Below are positions 22,348 through 31,809 of a stretch of 64,000 nucleotides of DNA, in pieces. Source of the stretch: Siphonodentalium dalli (Eukaryota; Mollusca; Scaphopoda; Gadilida; Siphonodentaliidae); the NCBI GenBank assembly GCA_032622095.1, contig CP136063.1:145937379-146001378 (forward strand), in the 5' to 3' direction. Both the position numbers and the translations under genes were made by a program. How positions within the stretch are numbered: position 1 is the first letter of the stretch; each line of letters begins with the position of its first letter. The notes beneath the pieces were generated by a model that made no database searches, was not told the origin of the DNA, and was given only the letters and a program-made list of their open reading frames with translations.

Positions 22348-22775
22348 TGTCCCAGTGTGACAATACAACCATTGTCTACAACAGTCTCGCAAAACATTGG
22401 ACTTTATCATTCCGATCCGGTAGGTGACACACCCAAATTCATGGCGGCAAAGTTTGTTGACATTGGCAACGGTATAACCGAAATACAAACCGTACCCAAT
22501 ATGAACTCTGGAATCCCGGAGGCCATTTATCAAGGCTTATCAACTGTAATAAATGCAGATTCACCCTATTCCGAACAGAACCAGTGTCAAAATCCCTCTG
22601 AAAACACTGGAAATGTATGCAGTGGGTCAAAGGTCAGCGATGGTACGATGACACCAGTGAGTACAATAGTTCAAATGAGCTCACACGGATACTACGGCGA
22701 TCCGACATTCATAACGGGTTCTTATAATCCCACATCAACAACACAGGCGTACACACAAGCTCCAATCGGGTTGAT
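22348..22775 (+). CDS. Unrecognised S/T/N-rich open exon-like segment
   Basis: Open without a stop from just after a CTCTAG (a possible splice acceptor) at 22347 to the point where LINE sequence begins near 22780, about 142 codons. The composition is rich in Ser, Thr, Asn, Gln, Gly and Pro, for example GDTPKFMAAKFVDIGNGITE. There is no membrane segment or known domain. It has no convincing ATG at its start, so it looks like an internal exon or fragment. The reading frame then runs on into the 3' tail of the minus-strand LINE and stops at 22798-22800. This suggests the LINE truncated it. I do not recognise the family. Confidence 0.35.
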
Positions 22776-23191
22776 CTCTCAATTTTTGTTTTTTATTTAA
22801 ACATATTTTATTGTATATCAATTATATACATGGGGATTGGGACACAAGTTTTGTCAACTTAGTGACGCCCCTCTCCCGCACAAAAGGTATAACATAACAT
22901 TTAAACAAGATGGCAGGATGAAATTGTGAATATTTAAGCAGGGAAACAGATGTGAATATTTGTACAGAGTGTGCTATGAGTGGAGTTTTATTGTGTCCAG
23001 TTTTACCCTCACGTTGTCATAAGTTGTGTCTAAAAAGGCCGGGCATTTAAATTTTTAATTGTTTTCAATGACAGCTTGACATAACAGAGAAAAATATATG
23101 ATCGAAGTTACCCAAAACGTTTAGTTGCATTAATGTAGGACTGTGTAATATTAAATAGCAATATATTTCTTCTGTGGTAATTTTCAGAGAT

Positions 23192-23758
23192 TCAACAGAG
23201 AAGATGCTTAATATTTTCTATATGAAAGTTATTTGTTTCAAGTTTGTGGTAAAATATTCTTCTCTGATTGGTGAACAATGGACAGTGGGAGAAGAAATGA
23301 CTAGCATCCTCCTTCGGAAAACCACATTGACAATTAGGACTATCAGCTATGTGATTATTTTGCATGTCACTCTTTAAGTCGCTACAATAGTTTCGGAGTT
23401 TACAATGGTTGACACTAACATTCCGATGACCTGTTCTATAAAGTGGATAGGGTTTTGGAGCAGGGGCGATTATGTTTAGGTGAGTTTTAAAATCGGATAT
23501 ATTTTCAGAATCTATGACAAACGAAGGGAGCTTATTCCACTCATGAGTTGTGTTTAGGAAGAATGATTTCCTATAATGTGCTGTTGTCCAGCGGTACGAG
23601 TAGAAAAAACGCGGTTGTCTAAAGTTGTACCGGTTGTTTGATACATGTGCCGCCCGGGCTGGTAGAAGAAGGGTGAGATATTCTGGAGTTTCTTCGTTAG
23701 TTATTTTAAAAAGTGTTTGTATGTGGTGTTTCTCCCCACCCCACTTCGAGTAAAACAT
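23192..23758 (-). pseudogene. LINE A ORF2 C-terminal segment with Cys/His motif
   Basis: Third frame of the same ORF. It contains TLFKITNEETPEYLTLLLP, the block FLNTTHEWNKLPSFV and finally CQCGFPKEDASHFFSHCP, a C-x-C-x(8)-H-x(4)-C type motif common near the LINE C-terminus. It ends at a stop at 23192. The frame change lies in the GAAGTGGGGTGGGGAGAAAC stretch, a G-rich run prone to indels or sequencing error. Confidence 0.87.
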
Positions 23759-24245
23759 TTGTATTGGAGACAGAGCGGGTTAACCCGGTCACTATTCTGG
23801 CGGCGTCCACGTGTATACGTTCAAGTTTGTCCATCCAGTATTGTGGTGCACAGTCCCAAACTATATCTGCATAATCCATTATTGGCTGAACGTAAGTTTT
23901 GTAAAAATTTTCTAACGTGTTTGCACTTAAGCTGTATTTGAATCTTCTTAGTTGTGAGATGCGGGACGAAACTCTCTTAATTATATTATTAATGTGATCG
24001 TTCCAGTCTAAATTTGATTGAATTTCAACACCAAGGTGTGTATGTGACGTTTCGAAAGAGATGTTTTGGTCTTGGAATACAAGTGTGGGGTTCGTTTGTT
24101 TGCCCGATAACGAGAAAGATATTGCTTTGATTTTCGATGGATTGACATTTACCAGCCATTTGCGCGCCCAATTTGATATTGATTCTAGGTCTTGATTTAG
24201 ATCGAATTCAAGGATGTCAGGTCGTAATGAGAAGCGATAATGCAT
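23706..24245 (-). pseudogene. LINE A ORF2 continuation, RT thumb region
   Basis: Continues the RT in a different frame: DLNQDLESISNWARKWLVNV and SHTHLGVEIQSNLDWNDHI are the usual post-YADD blocks of CR1/jockey-type RTs. They are followed by YVQPIMDYADIVWDC. It overlaps the end of the upstream ORF by about 50 bp, consistent with a single-base indel. It ends at a second frameshift after VLLEVGWGE. Confidence 0.88.
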
Positions 24246-26500
24246 GTGTCGTCGGCGTACATTCTAGTTGTTGAGATAAGGTTATCCGGGAGATCATTTA
24301 TGTAGGATAGGAACAGAAGAGGTCCGAGTATTGACCCTTGAGGCACTCCAGCGGGGACCAATTCGAACTCGGAGTATGTATTATTCACCAAGACTCTTTG
24401 TTGTCTGTTAAAAAGATAGTCCTCCAACCAAATGGACAGCTGACCAGAAATTCCGTACTTGTCTAATTTATGTATCAAACCCTTATGCCAGACCCTCTCG
24501 AACGCCTTTGAGATATCACAAAAAATAGCACAGGTGTGCAAGTTGTTGTCGAGGCTCTGACATAAGTTATGATACATATCCAGAAGTTGATATGTTGTAT
24601 TATGTCCTTCGGTAAAGCCGGATTGGTGTCGATATAGGAGGCAGTTCTCGTCGAAGAATACATTAATATATTTGAGTACCGTTTTTTCGAAAACTTTTCC
24701 AAGGATAGGTAGAAGTGAAATTGGGCGATAATTTAAACAGTCCGCGGGATCTCTTTTTTTGAATATAGGTATTACGTTAGCTTTCTTCCAGTTCGACGGA
24801 AATTTGCCCATAATTAGCGATTTCTTGAAGAGTAATAGAAGCGGAGTGGCAACAGCAGTTGCCGTTCCTTTCAACATTTTAGCATTAATTCCATCGTAGC
24901 CCTGAGCTTTATTTGTTTTGAGGTTTACGATTACTGTAACAATATCTGCGTGTGAAATGGGAATATCAGTGAGTTTATTGCCGCACCTGAGAGGAAAATC
25001 TGGTAGTTGATGTCCTTTATCGTTTATAGATGAATTTTGGATAAAGTTTGCGTTCAGAAGTCTAGCTTTATCGATGTCATTGCTGGCGTATGAAACTCCA
25101 TTTGCTATGACTTCGCCGTTAGCCGAATAAAGAGGTGGTATTTTGTTTGTTTTCTTCTTATTCAAAAGGTAATTGATGATTTGCCAAAAATCTCTAGATG
25201 ACGGCGAGTCATTAACTCTTTCATCGAGATGTTCTTCGAATTTTGCTTTCTCATGTTTTTTCATGTTGTTTACTCTATTTCGTGATTTTTTGTATTTTTT
25301 CCAGTTTAGATCGGTACTACGTTTGAGTGCAATCGATCTGAATCTATTGCGTTTCCGTAGCTCGCGACGAATTTCTGAGTTGAACCAGATTTTGTCTTTA
25401 GTTCGAATAGTGACTGTCGAGGTCGGGATGGGTTCGTGCATAATTTCAAGGAATTTATCATAAAATACTGCTACAGCTGTGTCAACGTCCGCCGTTGGTC
25501 GGAGGAGACTATCCCAATTTATATCATTTATTAAGGAGGTAGCCCTACTGAAGTCGGCGTGTTTGTAGTTCCAAATAGTTCTTTGGAAGGATGGGGTGGC
25601 AGAGTTGTCGTAAGAAAGAGCCGCATAGACACCATAGTGATCTGATACTTCGAAGTCTATAATATCTGCATCACGGACACGTAGATCTCCACATACAAGA
25701 ATTGGGTCAAGTAAGGTCTGAGAGTCTTCGGTAACTCTTGTTGGAGTTTTAATCACATTTCTAATGGAGTAATAATCGATAATTGTGCTTAGTTTGGAAT
25801 TGGGGTCCAACATATTAGAGTTAAAGTCACCAAGCATGACCATATTTGGTGTAATTTCCAGAGCTTCATGAATTGCGTTGTCGAAAAGATTCCAGTAATT
25901 TGTAGCACATAACGCATCGGACCGGTATGATAATGCCAAGATGATATGACATCTTGCCGAGTGGATGTCGAACCACATTATGGACGAATCGAATTCTAGG
26001 ACATCCCGACGGGAGTATACTAAGTGTTCTGCAAAATATATGCATATACCACCGCCATATTGATCACGATCTTCTCGGATGGGGGTTCTGAAGCCATCTA
26101 TTAGTAAATTTTCAGAGGGGTATGTGACATCAAGATGCGTTTCGGTAAAACATAGAACATCATATTCACTGATAAGATCTTTTACTTTGTCGAGTTTATT
26201 TCTAACACTTCGAATATTTTGATGGTATAATGTCAGGGTGCCCAGATCGTGGCTATTTGATTTGTTGTTTCGATTGACATTCCTTGCACCGTCGATATGT
26301 GTTGGGCCTGGGTTGGGATGGACCGTACCGGACAGCACAAGTAGAATGGAAATAACCAATAAGATTAATGGAAGTCGTATGCTCACACCTCTTAAAGTGG
26401 TATGTCTCTGTTTATGCTTGCTCTGTGACGGCCAAATTAGTTTCTTATTTATATCAAAAAGTCCCGTGGCCGTGCGATGCTGTATAGCTGACGTACCCAT
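24197..26500 (-). CDS. LINE A ORF2: endonuclease-reverse transcriptase (767 aa, cut short)
   Basis: The ATG at 26498-26500 opens 767 codons. Residues ~43-57 are strongly hydrophobic (LPLILLVISILLVL) and are followed at 61-66 by HPNPGP, a 2A-like ending seen at this position in many CR1-like LINEs. The endonuclease domain begins near residue 88 (LYHQNIRSVRNKLDKVKDLI), with FTETHLD, LGDFNSNM and SDHYG as catalytic blocks. The reverse transcriptase follows with FCDISKAFERVWHKGL, AGVPQGSILGPLLF and the catalytic YADD at residues 748-751. The frame is lost 16 codons later, so thumb and C-terminal parts lie in other frames. It makes cDNA by target-primed reverse transcription when intact. This copy is probably dead. 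Confidence 0.93.
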   Translation of the reverse strand: MGTSAIQHRTATGLFDINKKLIWPSQSKHKQRHTTLRGVSIRLPLILLVISILLVLSGTVHPNPGPTHIDGARNVNRNNKSNSHDLGTLTLYHQNIRSVRNKLDKVKDLISEYDVLCFTETHLDVTYPSENLLIDGFRTPIREDRDQYGGGICIYFAEHLVYSRRDVLEFDSSIMWFDIHSARCHIILALSYRSDALCATNYWNLFDNAIHEALEITPNMVMLGDFNSNMLDPNSKLSTIIDYYSIRNVIKTPTRVTEDSQTLLDPILVCGDLRVRDADIIDFEVSDHYGVYAALSYDNSATPSFQRTIWNYKHADFSRATSLINDINWDSLLRPTADVDTAVAVFYDKFLEIMHEPIPTSTVTIRTKDKIWFNSEIRRELRKRNRFRSIALKRSTDLNWKKYKKSRNRVNNMKKHEKAKFEEHLDERVNDSPSSRDFWQIINYLLNKKKTNKIPPLYSANGEVIANGVSYASNDIDKARLLNANFIQNSSINDKGHQLPDFPLRCGNKLTDIPISHADIVTVIVNLKTNKAQGYDGINAKMLKGTATAVATPLLLLFKKSLIMGKFPSNWKKANVIPIFKKRDPADCLNYRPISLLPILGKVFEKTVLKYINVFFDENCLLYRHQSGFTEGHNTTYQLLDMYHNLCQSLDNNLHTCAIFCDISKAFERVWHKGLIHKLDKYGISGQLSIWLEDYLFNRQQRVLVNNTYSEFELVPAGVPQGSILGPLLFLSYINDLPDNLISTTRMYADDTCIIASHYDLTSLNSI

Positions 26501-26940
26501 TTATTTGCCGGGCACACCAAAGAACAACATCGCGCGGCCGTGGGTGATTTTGTTCCTGCATAATGACAAGAGGTGAGATATATGGGCACAAAGAGACTCA
26601 CTGACGCCGGATGAAGTGCAACTGTGGAGATTTGAAAATAAGGAGTAACAGTTGATGTTGGTGAGATAGCAATAGGTGAATAGGACTTGCAAAAACATGA
26701 GAACAACATGCAAAAATAATGAAAAACATATGTACAGGTGATGTTCGGATGGTGACATGTATGCAAACATGTATGTAATGATGATGATTTGGTTTGAATA
26801 ACCAAAACTAGACTGGGGCTTCGGATTGGGAGTTCAGTTTATTCTGGGAGACGCGCGAGTTGGAATATACGACAGAAACAGAAATTAGGATATACGACAG
26901 AAATTAGGCACTACCACAAGTCGACGGAGATATACATCTG
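26501..26940 (-). other. Possible 5' UTR of LINE A or adjacent element
   Basis: CGATGCTGTATAGC / ACATCGCGCGGCCGTGG motifs are partly duplicated around the start codon. Open frames of 89 and 118 codons on the minus strand have no recognised domain. I cannot fix the element boundary here. Confidence 0.35.
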
Positions 26941-27062
26941 GGCAAAAAAACAAACAAAAACAAACAAAAAACAAACAAACAAAAAAAGAAGATAATAATA
27001 ATAATAATAAATAAATAAATAATTAATAAATAAATAAATAATAAATAAATAAATAAATTATC
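26941..27062. repeat. (CAAA)n then (AATA)n A-rich simple repeat
   Basis: CAAACAAAAACAAACAAAAA followed by AATAATAATAATAAATAAAT. Either the 3' tail of an older insertion on the plus strand or a microsatellite grown at the junction of two LINEs. Confidence 0.95.
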
Positions 27063-27117
27063 CATGTGATTGACCTCTCAATATTTTGATGATGCATGTA
27101 TATCACCAGATACAAAA

Positions 27118-28203
27118 ATGGACAAAGTGATATCAATGCTCCAATGCATAACAACGAAAGTGAACTCTATTGAAGATGTCAAATCCGAAGTGAGTGAAAT
27201 AAATAGGAAACTTTCTTATATGCAGTACGCGGTTGGAGATCTTCAAACAAGGGTTGGATTCATGGAGTCGAAAAATATAAAGGTCGTGAACGATGTGAAT
27301 GACTTATTCGAATTCAAAGTCAACATTACTGAACAAGTGATGAGGCTTCTACATAAGTCTGCGAAAATCGATTTGGTGGAGCAGAGGACCCAATACGCCA
27401 TAGAGACCATAACTGATCTCGAAACGAAAGTGATGCGAAATGAGCTTATCTTCACTGCCATTGCTGAGAATGAATTTGACACCACGAAGGAGGCACTGAC
27501 CCACTTCATACAAAATACTTTGAAACTGAGATGGGAAATGAAGTTTCACTCTGTGAGAAGGATTGGAAAAAACAACGATCTCACCAAATCTCCGAGACCA
27601 ATTCTTGCAAAATTCTTTCTTCAGAGCGACAGGGACGCAGTTAAGATGGAAAGTGGTTCGCTACGAGGGACCCATTTCTATATAAATGAAAACCACCCAA
27701 AAGCTGTACATACATACCGACAGGAAATCTTAAAACCCATTGCACAGAAAGCACGTAACGATGGACAGAAAGCAGCCATCTCGGGTGACCGTCTGTATAT
27801 TGACAACAAACTGTTTAACCCTGAACATCAACCCCCTTACAGATGTGCAAAACCTGAAGGAAGGATGCGAGCATTTGGAGGGACTCACAACCAACGCACT
27901 TTTCGTGGCCGACGCAGAGGATCGACAAGAGGTCGTGGTTATGGAAAGGATCGACATTACCAGCAGAGGAATGAATTGTACTCCACATTTCACTCACCAG
28001 ACAGAGCAGGTCAAACCTTCAGTGGACATAACCAAACTTTTAAAATGCCTTCACCCACAAGACCACCCCCTTCTTTCCATAGAAAATCCTCAGCCCCACC
28101 CCCTCTCAACCAGTCTGACCCCCCTCGACGACCCCCACCAACTCCCCCGCGGACAGCCCATCACCCCCGCCAGCGGCCAGTCCCACCACTCAGCCTTCAC
28201 TAG
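27118..28203 (+). CDS. LINE B ORF1: L1-type nucleic-acid-binding protein
   Basis: Start taken at the ATG at 27118. The frame is open upstream to 27070 but has no ATG there. The 361-residue product has an N-terminal heptad-like region (MDKVISMLQCITTKVNSIED onward), then an RRM-like section ending in VRRIGKN...RPILAKFF. A basic C-terminal-domain-like segment reads HTYRQEILKPIAQKARNDGQ, the usual L1 ORF1p order. It finishes with an RG-rich box (FRGRRRGSTRGRGYGK) and a proline-rich tail. L1 ORF1 proteins trimerise and coat the RNA. ORF2 starts 150 bp downstream. Confidence 0.85.
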   Translation: MDKVISMLQCITTKVNSIEDVKSEVSEINRKLSYMQYAVGDLQTRVGFMESKNIKVVNDVNDLFEFKVNITEQVMRLLHKSAKIDLVEQRTQYAIETITDLETKVMRNELIFTAIAENEFDTTKEALTHFIQNTLKLRWEMKFHSVRRIGKNNDLTKSPRPILAKFFLQSDRDAVKMESGSLRGTHFYINENHPKAVHTYRQEILKPIAQKARNDGQKAAISGDRLYIDNKLFNPEHQPPYRCAKPEGRMRAFGGTHNQRTFRGRRRGSTRGRGYGKDRHYQQRNELYSTFHSPDRAGQTFSGHNQTFKMPSPTRPPPSFHRKSSAPPPLNQSDPPRRPPPTPPRTAHHPRQRPVPPLSLH

Positions 28204-28352
28204 GGATACCAGCCCCGGCACAGACTGCACCCAGTGGCAGCCCTCTGCTCCAAAGCCATGAAACGCCAATGCACAATGCAGTGCAACCCATGGATTTACA
28301 GCAGCAGGCAGCCAAGGGCTAGGAATGCCCGGGAGGGTTCCAACTAAAGATT

Positions 28353-28832
28353 ATGTCACTGAATGTATGTGGGCTATCATCTAGATTAGAAGACCCCGAG
28401 TTCTCAGAATTTAGTAAGGAGTTTGACATTTTAATGTTTCAAGAAACAAATACTGATGATATAGACGCAACATCGATCTGCATTGACAATTTTCATATCC
28501 TTGGTTTCAAAAACAGGAAAAAAAATCCGAAAATCCGTTCAGGTGGACTATGTATCGCTGTTAAGCATATTCACAAAAATAATTTCAAAATTATCAATGA
28601 TGATTGTAAAACAATATTATGGTGCCTCTTTCAGGAAGGAAAAGGAAATACTTACGCTATTGGAAGTGTTTACATTCCTTGTGAAACATCAAAATTCTTT
28701 AACGAAAATACATTTGACAATACCCAAATTTCAATATTAGATAAACTTGTATCATACGATAACGTGCTGATAGCTGGAGACTTCAACTCCAGAACGGGCT
28801 CCCTAGATGTAGTGCACTTGCTGAGCGGTTAA
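28353..28832 (+). pseudogene. LINE B ORF2, endonuclease N-terminal part
   Basis: Starts MSLNVCGLSSRLEDPEF, the typical first strand of LINE apurinic endonucleases. It continues with FQETNTDD (catalytic Glu) and IAGDFNSRTG (catalytic Asp and Asn). About 10 codons after that block the frame runs into DVVHLLSG and a stop, so the domain is split from its end, which lies in the frame beginning 28913. Shared indel region: about 28795-28913. Confidence 0.9.
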
Positions 28833-28912
28833 TCCGCATACACTCAATTAAAAGCGTACAGAAAAAGCGATTCAATCCTGATATCAAGGTAAACGACTCA
28901 GGGGCTAAACTT

Positions 28913-31411
28913 ATGCATATATGCCATGAAAATGACTTGCTCATTTTGAATGGTAGAAAAAAAGATATCAAACACAACGGTGGTTATACAACAAGGAACA
29001 ACAGTGTCATTGACTATGCAATATGTAACCCAAAGCTTACCGATAACATCGAATTATTTCTCGTAGAACCGTTTAATGAATTATTATCCGATGTTCACTC
29101 ACCACTAATTCTTTCACTCAAGATAATCCCTCAGAATAAAACTAGAACGACGGTCACGGCCATAAATCCTGCTCCCGTTAACCGACAGGCACATAATCCG
29201 ACGAAGTGTGTCGTGACCCGGAATTGGGATAAACCTAAAATAGCTGCATTCACGCGTGCGATTGAAGCGATCAAAACTGATGAATTAATATCACTTGAAA
29301 ATGATTTAACAAATCCCGACCCAGAAACAGGCATAAATGCGGCATATGAGAAGTTAAAATCTATTCTGATGGACGCGACAAACACCACAAACAAACATAC
29401 AGTGCGCAAGAATACTAATCCGACAAAATCCGGTAAAAGGAGGAAACAGTCAGGTATGCCGTGGTTCTCGTGTGATTGCGTTCACACGAGGACGAACTAT
29501 AGAAAGGCGCGAATTTTTTTCAAACGCTACCCCTCAGAACATAATAAGGCACGTATGCTCGAAAATAGACGCTCATATAAATGCACACAGCAAAACAGTA
29601 AGCGAACACATAAACTTAATCTGAGGGAAAAAATACATAATTTAAAGGGAAAATCGAGCAAAGAATTTTGGAAACTAATCCGGGAACTAGATGGACAAAA
29701 TTGTAAAAGGCCCCCACCCCCTGCCCCAGAGTTTCAGAAGTACTATGAATCAGTTGAACGTGACATCGCCGTCGAAATCAGCGGTCAATATACGCATGGG
29801 GTCCTAATGAACACATACTTACCATCGAATACTATAGATAATTCGCGTCTGAATGCTGAAATATCCCTTAACGAAATCGAGTATGCAGCAAAGAGCCTTA
29901 GAAATGACAAAGCATCAGGTTTCGACTCAATACCGAATGAAATGATCAAGCATAGTATAAAGAAATTAGGATACTTCCATAAGAAACTGTTCAATACAAT
30001 ATTAGAAACAAGCTGTATCCCAAATGACTGGGCGATTGGTATGATCCGACCCATCCATAAGAAAGATGACCCGGATAAACCCGAAAATTACAGGAAAATC
30101 ACACTTCTATGCACGATGTCAAAACTGTTCACGAGTATCATTTGCAATCGCATAAATAGTTTTCTTCAGATTAATAACCTTCAGTCCGAAGCGCAGGCGG
30201 GGTTTCGCAAAGGATACAGTACGATTGATCATATATTCTCCCTACATGCGCTCACCCAGATAATGAAGCTCAATAAGAAAACCCTATATTCTGCATTCAT
30301 CGATTTTTCACAAGCCTTTGATAGTGTTTGGCGAGAAGGTCTTTGGAGAAAACTTCTACATTTTGGCGTAAATGGAAAAATCCTGAATACTATCAAGAGT
30401 ATGTACCATAATTTAAAGATGTGCGTGATGACCGATGAGTCATCTGGGTTTTTCTCAAGTCTAATTGGCCTAAAACAAGGTGATTGTCTATCACCGATAC
30501 TTTTCGCCATGTACATCAACGATATCGAGGAATACCTACAAAATTGTTACTGTAGGGGTATAGACATAATTAAAATCAATGGCCATGAAACAGGGGTATA
30601 TATGAAGTTACTCCTATTAATATACGCTGATGATACAGCTCTAATCTCAGACTCCCATTCCGGTTTACAAAATGCCTTAAATCACTTCGCATCGTACTGT
30701 GACACACGGAAGCTAAGCATCAATGCCTCCAAAACTAAAATCATGGTTCTTGGTAGAAAACCAAAACAAAGAAAATCAATGTCATTCAAAATAAACGGTA
30801 ACGAAATTGAGATCGTGGATAGCTTCAAATACTTGGGCACGTGGTTTAGTAAAAACGGAACATTTAGCAGGGAACGAAACATGAGATGTAAAGATGCAAA
30901 GAAAGCTATGTACGCACTCATAAGTAAAGCCAGACAAAATAACCTATCCTATGACAGCGTTCTTGAAATTTACGAAAAAGCAATAACTCCCATAATGACA
31001 TATGTAGCCGAAGTATGGGGTTTTGAAAACACCACCTGCCTAGAAAAGCTAGAAATCTGGTTTCTTAAATTTGCACTTAACCTGCGCAAAACCACAAATA
31101 CATGTTTTGTTTATGGGGAGACGGGTATATGCCCAATTAGCCAAAAGATACATCTACGATGTCTAACATATTGGAATAAACTCATGAACATGCAGTGCAA
31201 TAGACTCCCACTTATACTCTACTATGTACTGTATAGCTACCACTGCACAAACAACTGGAGACATGGTTGGATTGACTTTATACGAACAAGCCTAAATAAT
31301 CTCCGCCTATCCATTATTTGGATAGACCAAGCAACTATCAACCCACCATCTTTCAATAGACTCATCAAAGATCGAATACAAGACGCATACAATCATGGCA
31401 TGGTGATATAG
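28913..31411 (+). CDS. LINE B ORF2: end of endonuclease plus reverse transcriptase (832 aa)
   Basis: Begins inside the endonuclease (HENDLLILNGRKKDIKHNGG, then SDVHSPLIL with the final catalytic His near residue 63). The RT domain follows: GFDSIPNEMIKHS, MIRPIHKKDDPDKPENYRKI, AGFRKGYSTIDHIFSL, FIDFSQAFDSVW near residue 463, GLKQGDCLSPILFAMYINDI and the catalytic YADD at about residue 571 (30623-30634). A thumb/connector region completes it. The listed start is the first ATG after the frame break, not a true start. The clade is not assigned with confidence. Confidence 0.92.
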   Translation: MHICHENDLLILNGRKKDIKHNGGYTTRNNSVIDYAICNPKLTDNIELFLVEPFNELLSDVHSPLILSLKIIPQNKTRTTVTAINPAPVNRQAHNPTKCVVTRNWDKPKIAAFTRAIEAIKTDELISLENDLTNPDPETGINAAYEKLKSILMDATNTTNKHTVRKNTNPTKSGKRRKQSGMPWFSCDCVHTRTNYRKARIFFKRYPSEHNKARMLENRRSYKCTQQNSKRTHKLNLREKIHNLKGKSSKEFWKLIRELDGQNCKRPPPPAPEFQKYYESVERDIAVEISGQYTHGVLMNTYLPSNTIDNSRLNAEISLNEIEYAAKSLRNDKASGFDSIPNEMIKHSIKKLGYFHKKLFNTILETSCIPNDWAIGMIRPIHKKDDPDKPENYRKITLLCTMSKLFTSIICNRINSFLQINNLQSEAQAGFRKGYSTIDHIFSLHALTQIMKLNKKTLYSAFIDFSQAFDSVWREGLWRKLLHFGVNGKILNTIKSMYHNLKMCVMTDESSGFFSSLIGLKQGDCLSPILFAMYINDIEEYLQNCYCRGIDIIKINGHETGVYMKLLLLIYADDTALISDSHSGLQNALNHFASYCDTRKLSINASKTKIMVLGRKPKQRKSMSFKINGNEIEIVDSFKYLGTWFSKNGTFSRERNMRCKDAKKAMYALISKARQNNLSYDSVLEIYEKAITPIMTYVAEVWGFENTTCLEKLEIWFLKFALNLRKTTNTCFVYGETGICPISQKIHLRCLTYWNKLMNMQCNRLPLILYYVLYSYHCTNNWRHGWIDFIRTSLNNLRLSIIWIDQATINPPSFNRLIKDRIQDAYNHGMVI

Positions 31412-31809
31412 TAAAATCCAATAAATGTGCCTTCTACAGAATCATCAAGACTGACTTTTCAAAGGAAATATATATCTCATTAGAAAACCAAACAGTAGTA
31501 AGGCGTCTGATTAAATTTCGTACAAGAAATCATAACTTACCGATCGAATCCGGATCGTGGGCAAAAAAAGTCTACTCCGATCGAAAATGCACGCTGTGAG
31601 ACGTTGAACTTGGTGATGAATACCATATCATACTCAAATGTGAAAAACTAAGCGATTTGAGACGAAAATATCTTAAATCATGCTACTACACGCGTCCAAA
31701 TACCCACAAACTCAATGCCCTCTTCACGTGCACAAATAAAAGAACCCTCACCAATCTTAGTATGTTCACCCGAGACGCCCTTCGCCTAATGGAGCCCCCT
31801 GTGGCATAA
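31412..31809 (+). pseudogene. LINE B ORF2 C-terminal zinc-knuckle remnant
   Basis: After a frame change the coding sequence continues SNKCAFYRIIKTDFSKEI to a C-T-L-stop-D sequence at 31588-31602, then GDEYHIILKCEKLSDLR, ending at ALRLMEPPVA and a stop. The layout C-x-x-[stop]-x(8)-H-x(4)-C shows that TGA at 31597-31599 replaces the second cysteine of the usual CCHC knuckle. Confidence 0.85.

Larger units (their letters stand above)
22785..26500 (-). mobile_element. CR1/L2-like non-LTR retrotransposon (LINE A)
   Basis: Minus-strand LINE with apurinic endonuclease, reverse transcriptase and a C-terminal Cys/His segment in order, followed by a ~400-bp 3' UTR. The UTR contains GAGGGGCGTCACTAAGTTGA, AATAAAA and an A-rich tail near 22790. 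Two frameshifts break the ORF near 24200-24245 and 23706-23758. The 5' boundary is unclear. Sequence up to about 26940 may be its 5' UTR or an adjacent element. No ORF1 was identified. Confidence 0.88.

Noticed and set aside
25173-25463. Plus-strand 96-codon frame
   Set aside because: Shadow of the LINE A reverse-transcriptase ORF on the opposite strand.
28783-30921. Several minus-strand frames of 64-96 codons
   Set aside because: Antisense shadows of LINE B ORF2.
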